Shown piece by piece: positions 1-8,004 of a stretch of 46,550 bases of DNA. How positions within the stretch are numbered: the stretch's first letter is position 1; each line of letters starts with the position of its first letter. A program made the translations under genes and the position numbers. Source of the DNA: an uncultured Clostridia bacterium (GTDB lineage: Bacteria; Bacillota; Clostridia; Oscillospirales; Ruminococcaceae); NCBI GenBank assembly GCA_947166945.1, contig CAMVGH010000008.1, positions 1 to 46,550 on the forward strand. Direction: 5' to 3'. The notes under the pieces were generated by a model. The model searched no databases and was not told where the DNA came from. It saw nothing but the letters and a program-made list of their open reading frames with translations.

Positions 1-86
1 AAACCGGTTGCGAACAAGCCGATCAGTATTTCCGCAGCCAGAAGAACTGCGGAGCATATACCGTAGAACAGTCTGCTGTATCTCAT
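1..86 (-). CDS. DUF2809-like membrane protein, N-terminal fragment cut by the window edge
   Basis: An open frame on the minus strand begins at the ATG at 86-84 and runs off the left edge. The 28 visible residues start MRYSRLFYGICSAVLLAAE and continue with a hydrophobic helix ending near GLFATG. This resembles the first transmembrane helix of the small DUF2809 membrane proteins of Firmicutes, whose function is unknown. It lies 8 bases after the stop of the DUF4097 gene in the same direction, so it is probably the fourth gene of the PadR-led operon. The ribosome binding site is weak. The family call rests only on the N-terminus; a different small membrane protein is possible. Confidence 0.55.
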   Translation of the reverse strand, partial: MRYSRLFYGICSAVLLAAEILIGLFATG

Positions 87-94
87 TGGGCGGC

Positions 95-1180
95 TCAGTT
101 ATGTATCGAAATACTTCCGCTCATTGTATGAGCCTTGACATTCTGTACGTTGCTGCCGCCGACAGTGGTACTTCCGTTCTTGCTGAGAGATACGTTCTCC
201 CCGTCGAGGGAAATGTTTATGCTGCCGGACGCCTTCTCGAAGTTCACATCGGCTCCGGAACCTTCGGGGAGCGTAACATCTGCCTTACCGCTCATGAGGT
301 TGATGTTCAGGTCGTCGTTCCATTCGGCGTAAACGAGAGTCACCTTTCCGGAAGCAAGATCCGCATCGACTGTGCCGGAGATACCGCCGAGGGTGACGCT
401 GCCGCTTGCAAGGTCTATGTTCGTGCTGTCGGCTTTGAATCCGTTCATTGTTACGCTGCCGGAAGCCGCATCTATATCAATACCGTTTGCGGTTTTATCA
501 GTGCAGTTTGTAAGTATCATCTTGCCGGAAGCTATATTGCAGTCGATGTTATCCGCGAATACTCCAAGCTCCACAGAACCGCTTGCGACCTCCGCTTTAA
601 GGCTGTCCGCGGTGAGATCCGAGCCGTTTATGCTGCCGGAAGCAAGATCGAGCTTGAGGGATTCATACTGTTTCTTCGGCAGACTGAGCGTAAGTTCCGA
701 GCTTTTGAAGCCTCCGAGATTGAACCATGATCCGGGCTTTTCCGTAATGGTAAGGGTGTCATTGCTCATCACGGCAGAGAAGTTTACCTTCATTGTTCCG
801 GTCGTGTAGCGTATTTCCGCTTTGCTGCTCCCGGAGCATACGATCCCTGCTTTGCAGCTTGCAAGACCGATCTCCACGGAAGTGAGCTGTGATGCGTCGA
901 AAGTATATGTGTATTCCCTGTTTGTCTCAAAATCCTCGTTGATCCTTGTTGCTCCGCCGTTGAGATCGGTCCCGTCAACGAAATGGATTCCTGCGTCTCC
1001 CGGTATGAATGCGCTCATGTTAAATCCTCCTATATTAAAGAATGGTATGTTTGTGTTTCCGATGCTTATGCCGTAGTCGGCGTTCTTAACGCCGAATGCT
1101 GCCACGCTGATCCCGAACAGGACAGCTCCTGTGAAAGCTATGAGTCCGAATATCAGAAGGGCTTTTCCGAGTTTGCTCAT
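95..1180 (-). CDS. DUF4097 (toastrack-type) adhesin-like membrane protein
   Basis: A 361-residue protein with one N-terminal membrane helix (about residues 7-28) and an outward-facing body of repeated short beta segments. Each segment carries an alternating ASGS / ASGK / LASG signature about every 20 residues (residues 120-340), typical of DUF4097 proteins, which fold as a beta-helix-like stack. The exact role of the family is unknown; it usually accompanies PadR regulators and HAAS-domain membrane proteins, as it does here, and is thought to sense or respond at the envelope. Its ATG overlaps the stop of the upstream HAAS gene by one base (TGATG), so the two are translationally coupled. No sorting signal is present; the single helix should anchor it in the membrane. 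Confidence 0.85.
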   Translation of the reverse strand: MSKLGKALLIFGLIAFTGAVLFGISVAAFGVKNADYGISIGNTNIPFFNIGGFNMSAFIPGDAGIHFVDGTDLNGGATRINEDFETNREYTYTFDASQLTSVEIGLASCKAGIVCSGSSKAEIRYTTGTMKVNFSAVMSNDTLTITEKPGSWFNLGGFKSSELTLSLPKKQYESLKLDLASGSINGSDLTADSLKAEVASGSVELGVFADNIDCNIASGKMILTNCTDKTANGIDIDAASGSVTMNGFKADSTNIDLASGSVTLGGISGTVDADLASGKVTLVYAEWNDDLNINLMSGKADVTLPEGSGADVNFEKASGSINISLDGENVSLSKNGSTTVGGSNVQNVKAHTMSGSISIHN

Positions 1181-1893
1181 CAGTATGCCACCTCCCTGTT
1201 TCTTTTACCTATCTTCTGTGCCACATTTTTTCCTGCGAACGCTCTGGAATGCTGGTTTATGATCGCGATGATAAGGTTTATGAATCCCTTTGTAGCTCCG
1301 ATCGAAGCGATGACGAGCATTCCTCCGAAGCCTATGAACATCACTCCGAGCGCAGCTATCGACAGGGGTGCGAATCCGGTCATCAGTATGCCGCCGAGAT
1401 CGATCCCGACGGATATCAGTCCTGCCGCGAACAGTGATATCCCTGTCGCCGAGAAGGCGGCAGCCACACTGTACAGAGCGACTATCAGGCTGAGCAGTGT
1501 GGGGAGAGCCCATGAGTAAAGGAAGATGTCGAGACAGATAACGCCGGCTATCTTTCCGCCGTCGGCATGAGGACCCTGATTTACGGGTTCCGCGTATCTC
1601 GGCTGGCTGTACGGCTGTTCGGGTGCGCCCTCCGCTCCGAATCCGCTTGCTTCCGGCATACTTCCCGAAGTCGTTGTATGAGTTGGGTTATCGCTTATAT
1701 ACTGCCGGACGATCTCATCTACATCTCCGAGTTTTGCGCATACGTCCGCTTCGGACTCTCCCGACGCGGCACCGTCCTCAAAATGCTGGCGGAAGTCGCT
1801 CAGGATATCGCGGATATCATTTATTCCGATACCGTTTCTTTCAAGTGTCTCCCGGAGTCCTGTCAGGAACTCGGTCTTTGTATTGTAAGTCAT
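1180..1893 (-). CDS. HAAS-domain (DUF1700-like) membrane protein
   Basis: A 237-residue protein. Residues 1-65 form a helical cytoplasmic HAAS/DUF1700-like domain (LRETLERNGI, DILSDFRQHFEDG, CAKLGDVDEIVRQY). A Pro/Gly/Tyr-rich linker follows, then three or four membrane helices from about residue 120, including SWALPTLLSLIVALYSVAAA and PLSIAALGVMFIGFGGML. The frame stays open upstream to 2178, but I chose the ATG at 1893 because the extra residues look like out-of-frame PadR sequence and because this ATG overlaps the PadR stop as ATGA. HAAS proteins are typically encoded between a PadR regulator and a DUF4097 protein, exactly as here, suggesting a membrane signalling unit. The signal sensed is not known. 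Confidence 0.85.
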   Translation of the reverse strand: MTYNTKTEFLTGLRETLERNGIGINDIRDILSDFRQHFEDGAASGESEADVCAKLGDVDEIVRQYISDNPTHTTTSGSMPEASGFGAEGAPEQPYSQPRYAEPVNQGPHADGGKIAGVICLDIFLYSWALPTLLSLIVALYSVAAAFSATGISLFAAGLISVGIDLGGILMTGFAPLSIAALGVMFIGFGGMLVIASIGATKGFINLIIAIINQHSRAFAGKNVAQKIGKRNREVAY

Positions 1894-2213
1894 TGCCCGT
1901 TCTCCTCCCCGTCTATCAGGCGGTTTACCGCGGCGGCAAAGCTGCGCCATTCGGTCTCCTGTTCTTTTTGTATCCCTCTTCCGCTGTCGGTGATCCTGTA
2001 ATACTTCCTCGGCGGTCCTTCCTGGGATTCCACGATGTAGGAATCTATGCTTCCGCTGTCCTTGAGACGTTTCATCAGCGGATATATCGTTCCCTCGGTT
2101 ATGTGCATTGCGTCTGAGATTATGTTGACCAGTTCGTACCCGTATCGGTCTCCCCGGCAGAGTATCGTCAGCACACACATTTCGAGGGTACCTCGTTTAA
2201 GCTGCGTCTGCAT
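1890..2213 (-). CDS. PadR-family transcriptional regulator
   Basis: A 107-residue winged-helix protein. The PadR core is clear: LKRGTLEMCVLTILCRGDRYGYELV, split here as LKRGTLEMCVL at residues 5-15 and DRYGYELV at 22-29; ITEGTIYPLMKRLKDSG is the recognition helix and wing region, and EGPPRKYYRIT the wing. The length is normal for the short PadR-s2 type. The ATG at 2213 has an AGGAG site just upstream; an in-frame extension to 2306 lacks conserved residues and would cross the promoter. It is the first gene of the operon, and CAAGGTA sites around its promoter suggest autorepression. The ligand is unknown. Confidence 0.9.
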   Translation of the reverse strand: MQTQLKRGTLEMCVLTILCRGDRYGYELVNIISDAMHITEGTIYPLMKRLKDSGSIDSYIVESQEGPPRKYYRITDSGRGIQKEQETEWRSFAAAVNRLIDGEENGQ

Positions 2214-2238
2214 TTTCCTGCTCCTCTCGCTTGTATTT

Positions 2239-2310
2239 GCAAGGTATTTTGTATCACAAGGTACCTTGCATATTTGTATTATACCACAAGCTATTATGTT
2301 TTGCAAGGTA
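2239..2310 (-). promoter_or_regulatory. Candidate PadR operator: three CAAGGTA sites
   Basis: The sequence GCAAGGTA occurs at 2239-2246 and 2303-2310, and a perfect 12-bp palindrome, CAAGGTACCTTG, at 2257-2268. One site overlaps the -35 box of the padR promoter; the palindrome lies just after the expected transcription start. The arrangement fits autorepression by the PadR protein, but no binding evidence exists. Confidence 0.6.
2278..2306 (-). promoter_or_regulatory. padR operon promoter (minus strand)
   Basis: On the minus strand a -35 box TTGCAA (2306-2301) is separated by exactly 17 bp from a perfect -10 box TATAAT (2283-2278). Transcription would start near 2271, giving a leader of about 58 bases before padR. 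Confidence 0.75.
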
Positions 2311-2413
2311 CTATGTGTACAAATATTGTTGCTTTTTTAATATATTTGTTATGCACATTGTATATATCAGTCGGAAATGGCAGTATATACTATAAAAAAA
2401 TATCGGAAAAGCA

Positions 2414-2442
2414 TTGCAAAAAAAAATTTTTTGTAGTATAAT
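2414..2442 (+). promoter_or_regulatory. Promoter of the activase gene
   Basis: A TTGCAA box at 2414-2419 and a TATAAT box at 2437-2442 are spaced by 17 bp. The spacer is a run of A then T, which would bend the DNA. It is divergent from the padR promoter about 110 bp away; the 297-bp gap between the two genes holds only these promoters and AT-rich DNA. Confidence 0.7.
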
Positions 2443-2510
2443 AAACAATGTATATGTGTGCCGGTCGAAACGCACACGGAAAGTAAGAACATATATAAAA
2501 GGTGATAAGT

Positions 2511-5500
2511 ATGTACCATATAGGTCTTGATGTCGGCTCCACAACGGTAAAGATCGCCGTTATCGACGACAATAACGAATTTGTATATAAAAATTATCAG
2601 AGACACTATTCGGATATAAAGAAAACACTCGCGGAAGTGCTGCTGGGCGGTCTCGAAAAGATCGACGACAAGGAGATAACAGCGGCGGTAACAGGTTCCG
2701 GGGGCATAAACGCCGCAAAATGGCTCGGCATACCTTTCATTCAGGAGGTAGAAGCGGGCGCTGTGGCTATCGAAGCCCTGATACCCGAAACAGATGTTGC
2801 TATCGAGCTTGGCGGCGAGGACGCGAAGATCACATATCTGCGCGGCGGCATCGAACAGAGAATGAACGGTTCCTGCGCAGGCGGCACCGGCGCGTTCATC
2901 GACCAGATGGCGGCACTGCTGAATACGGATATCACCGGTCTGAACGAGCTTGCAAAGGACTATGAGACGATATACCCCATAGCTTCCCGTTGCGGAGTGT
3001 TCGCAAAGAGCGATATACAGCCTCTGCTCAACGACGGCGCAAAAAAATCCGATGTGGCGGCTTCAATTTTCCAGTCTGTCGTAAACCAGACCATAAGCGG
3101 TCTCGCGTGCGGAAAGCCGATACGCGGCAAGGTAGCGTTCCTCGGCGGTCCGCTGTTCTATCTGTCGGAACTGAGAAAACGCTTCATCGAAACGCTTGAT
3201 CTTGCCCCGGAGGACGTTATATTCCCTCCTGACGCGAACCTGTTCGTTGCGACCGGCGCGGCTCTTGCGGACAACCGCGGCGAGGTGAGCGTGGAGGAGC
3301 TCAAAGAGAAGATAGCAGCCCTCGGCAGTGTTCAGGTGCATGAAGTCGAGAGACTTGCCCCTCTGTTTGAGAGCGAAGAGGAAAAACAGAAATTCCTTGA
3401 TCGCCATTCACAGAACAAGATACCCACTGCCGACTTCGCAAAACATACAGGAAAATGCTATCTCGGCATAGACGCAGGCTCCACCACCACAAAGGCGTGC
3501 CTTATCAATGAAAATGCGGAGATACTATACTCCTTCTACAATAATAACCTCGGTGACCCGCTGAGATCGGTCATAGGCATACTGAAAGAGATATACTCGC
3601 AGATGCCGGAGGGGGCATATATTGCAAAAGCCACTGCCACAGGCTACGGCGAGCATCTGATAAAAGCAGCGCTCGGCGTGGACTACGGCGAGATAGAGAC
3701 AATGGCGCACTACAAAGCCGCCGAGAAGATACTTCCGGGCGTGGAGTTCATTCTTGATATCGGCGGACAGGATATGAAGTGCATGCGCGTCAAGAACGGC
3801 GAGATCGAGAGCATTCTGCTGAACGAAGCCTGCTCCTCCGGCTGCGGTTCGTTCATTGAGAATTTCGCGGCAGCCCTCGGTATGACCAGCCGTGAGTTCG
3901 CGACTATCGGCCTTGAGGCGGAGCATCCCGTAGATCTCGGATCCCGCTGCACGGTGTTCATGAACAGCCGTGTGAAGCAGGCGCAGAAAGAGGGCGCGTC
4001 CGTTGCGGATATTTCCGCGGGTCTGAGCTATTCCGTAGTAAAGAACGCACTGTTCAAGGTCATAAAGATACGTGACCCGCAGGCAATGGGTGAGAAGATA
4101 ATTGTGCAGGGCGGCACATTCATGAATGCTTCCGTACTCCGCGCGTTCGAGCTTACCTGCGGCAGAGAAGTAGTACGCCCCGATAAGGCGGGACTCATGG
4201 GCGCCTACGGAAGCGCACTTGTGGCAATGCAGCGCGACGACGGCGAGGGTTCCACCATATCTCCGCTTGAGAAGCTCGAAAATTTCACCATTCAGAAATC
4301 CACGGCACGCTGCGGAAAATGCTCCAACAACTGCCTGCTTACTATAAGCAAATTCTCCGACGGCAAGCGGTTCATCACCAACAACCGCTGCGAGCGCGGA
4401 GCGGGTACCGGTGCCGGCAAGGCGACTCTGCCCAATATGTACGATTTCAAATACAAGCGCCTGTTTGCGCACTATAAGCCTATCCCGAAGGAAGAGGCAA
4501 AGCACGGTGTCGTGGGGATCCCGAGAGTCCTCGGAATGTACGAGAACTACCCGTTCTGGTTCACATTCCTTACCGATCTGGGCTACAGCGTGCTGCTGTC
4601 GCCCAAGTCTTCCCGCGATATCTATGATATGGGTATCGAGACGATGCCTTCCGAGTCCGTCTGCTACCCCGCAAAACTTGCTCACGGTCATATCGAGTGG
4701 CTGCTCAACAACGGCGCGGATTTCATATTCTACCCCTCACTGACTTACGAAATGGATAACGGCGGCAAGGGCGACAACCACTACAACTGCCCTGTTGTCG
4801 CAACCTACAGCGAAGTTATAAAGAACTCCGTTCCGAGACTGCGCGACCATGACGTGAAATTTATGAATCCGTTCCTGCCGATATACGACAAAAAGGCAAT
4901 GACACGCCGGATAGTAGAGGAATTTTCGCCCCTCGGATTCAGCGGCGAGGAGCTGGGCGCGGCTCTTGCGAAAGCCTACGCCGAGGACGCTGCGTTCAAA
5001 GCCGATGTGCGCAAAGAAGGCAGACGCATACTCGACCTTCTTGAAAAGGAAGGCAAGAAGGGCATAGTTCTTGCGGGCAGACCCTACCACGTTGATCCGG
5101 AGATCAACCACGGCATACCGGAGATGATCAACGGCTACGGCTACGCGGTGCTTACAGAGGACAGCGTTGCGGACCTCGGTGATCTTCCGAGACCGATACG
5201 CGTCGTTGACCAGTGGATGTACCATAACAGGCTGTACAACGCGGCAGCCTTCGTTTCCACACGTAAGGATCTCGAACTTGTGCAGCTCAACAGCTTCGGC
5301 TGCGGTATCGACGCGGTGACTACCGATGAAGTGCAGGAGATACTCCAGGGAAGCGGAAGAATGTACACCCTGCTCAAGATAGACGAAGTGAATAACCTCG
5401 GCGCGGCGCGCATAAGGCTCCGTTCGCTGATCTCGGTAATGGAAGAGCGTGAGCGCAGCGGTTATGTGTCGGACAAGAAATACACCGGCTATAAGCGTCA

Positions 5501-6797
5501 GCCCGTATTCACGAAGGAAATGAAAAAGCGCTATACGATACTTGCGCCGCAGATGGCGCCGTATCACTTCGACATCATCGAGGCGGCATTCAGATATTCG
5601 GGATTTGATTTCGTCGTCCTGAAAGACTATTCCAAGAAGATAGTCGATACGGGACTCAAATATGTAAACAACGACGCGTGCTATCCGTCGATCCTTACGG
5701 TGGGACAGCTGATGAACGCACTGGAGAGCGGCAAGTACGACCTTGACCGCACGGCTCTGCTGATAACCCAGACCGGCGGCGCGTGCAGAGCCACCAACTA
5801 TATCAGTATGATAAAGAAGGCTCTTGCGGACGGCGGTTACGGAGATACGCCGCTGCTGTCGCTGAACTTCAACGGTTTCGAGAAGCAGCCCGGCTTTAAG
5901 ATAACTCCCGGACTTGCGATAAGAGCGTTCATGGGGGTCATCTACGGAGATGCGATATGCCGCTGTCTGTACAGAGTGCGTCCCTATGAGATAGAAAAAG
6001 GCAGCGCCAATAAGCTGTATGAGAAGTGGAACGAGAAGATCAAGGCCGATCTGAAGCATATCAGCTTCAGACGTTTCCGCGAGAACATAACCAATATGGT
6101 CAGGGAATTCGGTGATCTTCCGGTCTATGATATCGAGAAGCCGCGTGTCGGCGTGGTGGGTGAGATACTTGTAAAGTACAGTCCCGCAGCGAACAATGAT
6201 GTCGTGGGATTTCTCGAATCCGAGGGCGCCGAGGCGGTAGTTCCCGATCTCATGGGATTCATCTACTTCTTCTGCGACCACGCGAACTCCCGCAAGGAAT
6301 TCCTTACCGTGGGCGGCGCGAGATACTTCTTCAGCAATGAAGCTATAAAGCTGTTCGAGCGCCTTGAAAAGCCGTTCATCGATGCTATAAAAGGCACCAA
6401 GTTCGGCGGATTTACTCCGATCTCCGAAATGCGCAAGCTGGTTGACGGTATAGTTTCCACCTGCAATATAGCGGGTGAGGGCTGGTTCCTGTCGGCAGAA
6501 ATGCTGGAACTGCTTGAAAGCGGCGTTACCAATATTATTTGTATGCAGCCGTTTGCCTGCCTGCCGAATCACGTTACGGGAAAAGGTGTTATCGGAGAGC
6601 TGCGCAGACGCAATCCGGAGTCCAATATTATTGCGGTTGACTACGATCCCGGCGCGTCCGAGGTAAACCAGATAAACCGCATAAAGCTGATGCTTACCGC
6701 GGCTCTCAAGAAGATAAAGAACAAGGACAGGATCGCTGTTCCGGAAGTAGAGATCAGGGACGAGTACTCCGACCTCATCGGCAGCAAGGCAGTATGA
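2511..6797 (+). CDS. Double acyl-CoA dehydratase activase-related protein (BadF/HgdC type plus DUF2229)
   Basis: A 1428-residue protein built from two fused ASKHA-type ATPase units and a long C-terminal part. Unit one has the phosphate-binding GLDVGSTTVK at residues 5-14 and the iron-sulfur cysteine in SCAGGTGAFIDQ near 121; unit two repeats these as GIDAGSTTTK near 318 and EACSSGCGSFIEN near 439. Next come a cysteine-rich CGKCSNNC near 602 and a DUF2229-type region (HGVVGIPRVLGMYENYPFW). The C-terminus carries MQPFACLPNHVTGKG near 1343, as in 2-hydroxyacyl-CoA dehydratase-like proteins. Classical activases use ATP to push an electron into a dehydratase; the substrate of these giant fused versions is not established, and no separate dehydratase subunit genes are nearby. 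I chose the ATG at 2511, just after AGGTGAT; a GTG at 2502 overlaps that site. Confidence 0.85.
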   Translation: MYHIGLDVGSTTVKIAVIDDNNEFVYKNYQRHYSDIKKTLAEVLLGGLEKIDDKEITAAVTGSGGINAAKWLGIPFIQEVEAGAVAIEALIPETDVAIELGGEDAKITYLRGGIEQRMNGSCAGGTGAFIDQMAALLNTDITGLNELAKDYETIYPIASRCGVFAKSDIQPLLNDGAKKSDVAASIFQSVVNQTISGLACGKPIRGKVAFLGGPLFYLSELRKRFIETLDLAPEDVIFPPDANLFVATGAALADNRGEVSVEELKEKIAALGSVQVHEVERLAPLFESEEEKQKFLDRHSQNKIPTADFAKHTGKCYLGIDAGSTTTKACLINENAEILYSFYNNNLGDPLRSVIGILKEIYSQMPEGAYIAKATATGYGEHLIKAALGVDYGEIETMAHYKAAEKILPGVEFILDIGGQDMKCMRVKNGEIESILLNEACSSGCGSFIENFAAALGMTSREFATIGLEAEHPVDLGSRCTVFMNSRVKQAQKEGASVADISAGLSYSVVKNALFKVIKIRDPQAMGEKIIVQGGTFMNASVLRAFELTCGREVVRPDKAGLMGAYGSALVAMQRDDGEGSTISPLEKLENFTIQKSTARCGKCSNNCLLTISKFSDGKRFITNNRCERGAGTGAGKATLPNMYDFKYKRLFAHYKPIPKEEAKHGVVGIPRVLGMYENYPFWFTFLTDLGYSVLLSPKSSRDIYDMGIETMPSESVCYPAKLAHGHIEWLLNNGADFIFYPSLTYEMDNGGKGDNHYNCPVVATYSEVIKNSVPRLRDHDVKFMNPFLPIYDKKAMTRRIVEEFSPLGFSGEELGAALAKAYAEDAAFKADVRKEGRRILDLLEKEGKKGIVLAGRPYHVDPEINHGIPEMINGYGYAVLTEDSVADLGDLPRPIRVVDQWMYHNRLYNAAAFVSTRKDLELVQLNSFGCGIDAVTTDEVQEILQGSGRMYTLLKIDEVNNLGAARIRLRSLISVMEERERSGYVSDKKYTGYKRQPVFTKEMKKRYTILAPQMAPYHFDIIEAAFRYSGFDFVVLKDYSKKIVDTGLKYVNNDACYPSILTVGQLMNALESGKYDLDRTALLITQTGGACRATNYISMIKKALADGGYGDTPLLSLNFNGFEKQPGFKITPGLAIRAFMGVIYGDAICRCLYRVRPYEIEKGSANKLYEKWNEKIKADLKHISFRRFRENITNMVREFGDLPVYDIEKPRVGVVGEILVKYSPAANNDVVGFLESEGAEAVVPDLMGFIYFFCDHANSRKEFLTVGGARYFFSNEAIKLFERLEKPFIDAIKGTKFGGFTPISEMRKLVDGIVSTCNIAGEGWFLSAEMLELLESGVTNIICMQPFACLPNHVTGKGVIGELRRRNPESNIIAVDYDPGASEVNQINRIKLMLTAALKKIKNKDRIAVPEVEIRDEYSDLIGSKAV

Positions 6798-6813
6798 GCC
6801 GGAATAGAAAAAA

Positions 6814-6893
6814 TGTAAATAAAATTTACATAAAAGGTATTGACAAGTAAATAAAAATATGCTATTATATAAATACAGTAAATGACATTTACT
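6814..6893 (+). promoter_or_regulatory. Two inverted repeats bracketing the SPFH gene promoter
   Basis: TGTAAAT-AAA-ATTTACA (6814-6830) is a perfect inverted repeat just upstream of the -35 box. AGTAAATG-A-CATTTACT (6877-6893) is a second perfect inverted repeat at the expected start of transcription. Both share a GTAAAT half-site, so one dimeric regulator could bind both and loop or block the promoter. The regulator is not identified. Confidence 0.6.
6840..6868 (+). promoter_or_regulatory. Promoter of the SPFH protein gene
   Basis: A consensus TTGACA at 6840-6845 is followed after 17 bp by TATTAT at 6863-6868. The predicted leader is about 50 bases. The promoter lies between two inverted repeats. 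Confidence 0.8.
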
Positions 6894-6927
6894 AAAAACC
6901 TGGCATTCAACTGGAAAGGAAACAATT

Positions 6928-7887
6928 ATGGCTGAATTCAAATTTACAGACGCAGGCAAGGCTGCCGCTCCGAAAAGCGGTGACTCCGGAAAGAAGACCG
7001 GCGGTATCGTATTAGCCGTTGTTATAATCATTATACTCCTCGCCGTTGTTTTCAACTGCTTTACTATAGTGAACGAAGGTTTCATAGGAGTGAAATATCA
7101 GTTCGGAAGGATCATCGAAGACAATCTTCAGGCGGGTCTGAATTTCCGCATACCATTTATAGAGGAGATAGACCAGGTGGATATCCGTGACCAGATCTAT
7201 TCCGTGAACGCGAACGCATATACAAGCGATACGCAGAGCGTTCAGAACCTCCAGCTAAAGCTCAATTACCGTTATTCGAGCGCCATGCTCTCGAATATTA
7301 TCCGTGAGACAGGCATCTCGAACGTCGAGAACAAGCTGCTCGTTCCTAATGTCGCAAAAATTGCGAAGGACGCTATCGGTAAGGTGAAAGCGGAAGACCT
7401 TGTACAGACCCGTTCGGAGGTGCAGTCCACCATTCAGAATGAGCTTACAGAGGTGCTGAACCCCTACGGTATCATAGTAACGGCATTCGCTATCGAGAAC
7501 CTTGACTTTGATCCCGCGTTCGAGGCTTCCATTCAGGAAAAGGTCATAGCGGCGCAGGACGCTCTCAAAATGGAGAACAAGACCCGTGAGAAGGAAGAGG
7601 AGGCAAAGCAGATAGTTATTGCCGCAAAGGCGGACGCCGACAGTCAGGTAGCTATCGCGGAGGCGGAAGCCAAGGCTATCTCCCTTATCGAGGAACAGCT
7701 TGCCAACAGCCCGAACTACATCGACTACTACAAGATCCAGAAGTGGGACGGCGAACTTCCGCAGGTCATGAGCGACGGCATCAATCCGTTCGTTTCGATA
7801 TCCGACAGCGGAAAGCCCGCATCGTCCGGCAGCAGTGCCGTGTCGGTACCGTCTTATGTACCGCAGGTATCGGGCAGCGACGAATAA
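6928..7887 (+). CDS. SPFH/band 7 (prohibitin-like) membrane protein
   Basis: A 319-residue protein with a short cytoplasmic N-terminus and one membrane helix at about residues 27-50 (VLAVVIIIILLAVVFNCF). An SPFH domain follows (about 50-210; NEGFIGVKYQFGRI, GLNFRIPFIEEIDQVDIRDQ, PYGIIVTAFAIENLDFDP). A charged helical stretch (210-260, KTREKEEEAKQIVIAAKADA) is the usual coiled coil for ring assembly. The Ser/Pro-rich tail has no motif. Family members form membrane rings that organise microdomains or modulate FtsH-type proteases; the partner here cannot be told. An AGGAAAC site precedes the ATG. It is a single-gene unit with its own promoter and terminator, and the bracketing inverted repeats suggest tight regulation. 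Confidence 0.9.
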   Translation: MAEFKFTDAGKAAAPKSGDSGKKTGGIVLAVVIIIILLAVVFNCFTIVNEGFIGVKYQFGRIIEDNLQAGLNFRIPFIEEIDQVDIRDQIYSVNANAYTSDTQSVQNLQLKLNYRYSSAMLSNIIRETGISNVENKLLVPNVAKIAKDAIGKVKAEDLVQTRSEVQSTIQNELTEVLNPYGIIVTAFAIENLDFDPAFEASIQEKVIAAQDALKMENKTREKEEEAKQIVIAAKADADSQVAIAEAEAKAISLIEEQLANSPNYIDYYKIQKWDGELPQVMSDGINPFVSISDSGKPASSGSSAVSVPSYVPQVSGSDE

Positions 7888-7913
7888 ACAGAAATACAGA
7901 TAAATACTATCAG

Positions 7914-7952
7914 CCTTACGCGCAGAAATGCGCGTAAGGTTTGTATTGTTTG
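7914..7952 (+). terminator. Rho-independent terminator after the SPFH gene
   Basis: A perfect 10-bp stem (CCTTACGCGC, 7914-7923, with GCGCGTAAGG, 7930-7939) closes a 6-base loop and is followed by a T-rich run. Confidence 0.85.
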
Positions 7953-8004
7953 CGGGGGAGCGTCGTTTCCGGCGTAAGAGCCCCTATATAGCGAAAGGAG
8001 ATCT

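Noticed and set aside
1894-2178. N-terminal extension of the HAAS gene
   Set aside because: The added residues are an out-of-frame reading of padR with an unusual Arg-rich composition; the ATGA junction at 1891 is a better start.
4737-7085. Very long minus-strand open frame (about 780 codons) opposite the activase gene
   Set aside because: It is the antisense shadow of a GC-rich coding frame; it has no family look, no ribosome binding site, and runs across the SPFH promoter. Similar shadows lie at 3525-4691 and 34551-36488.
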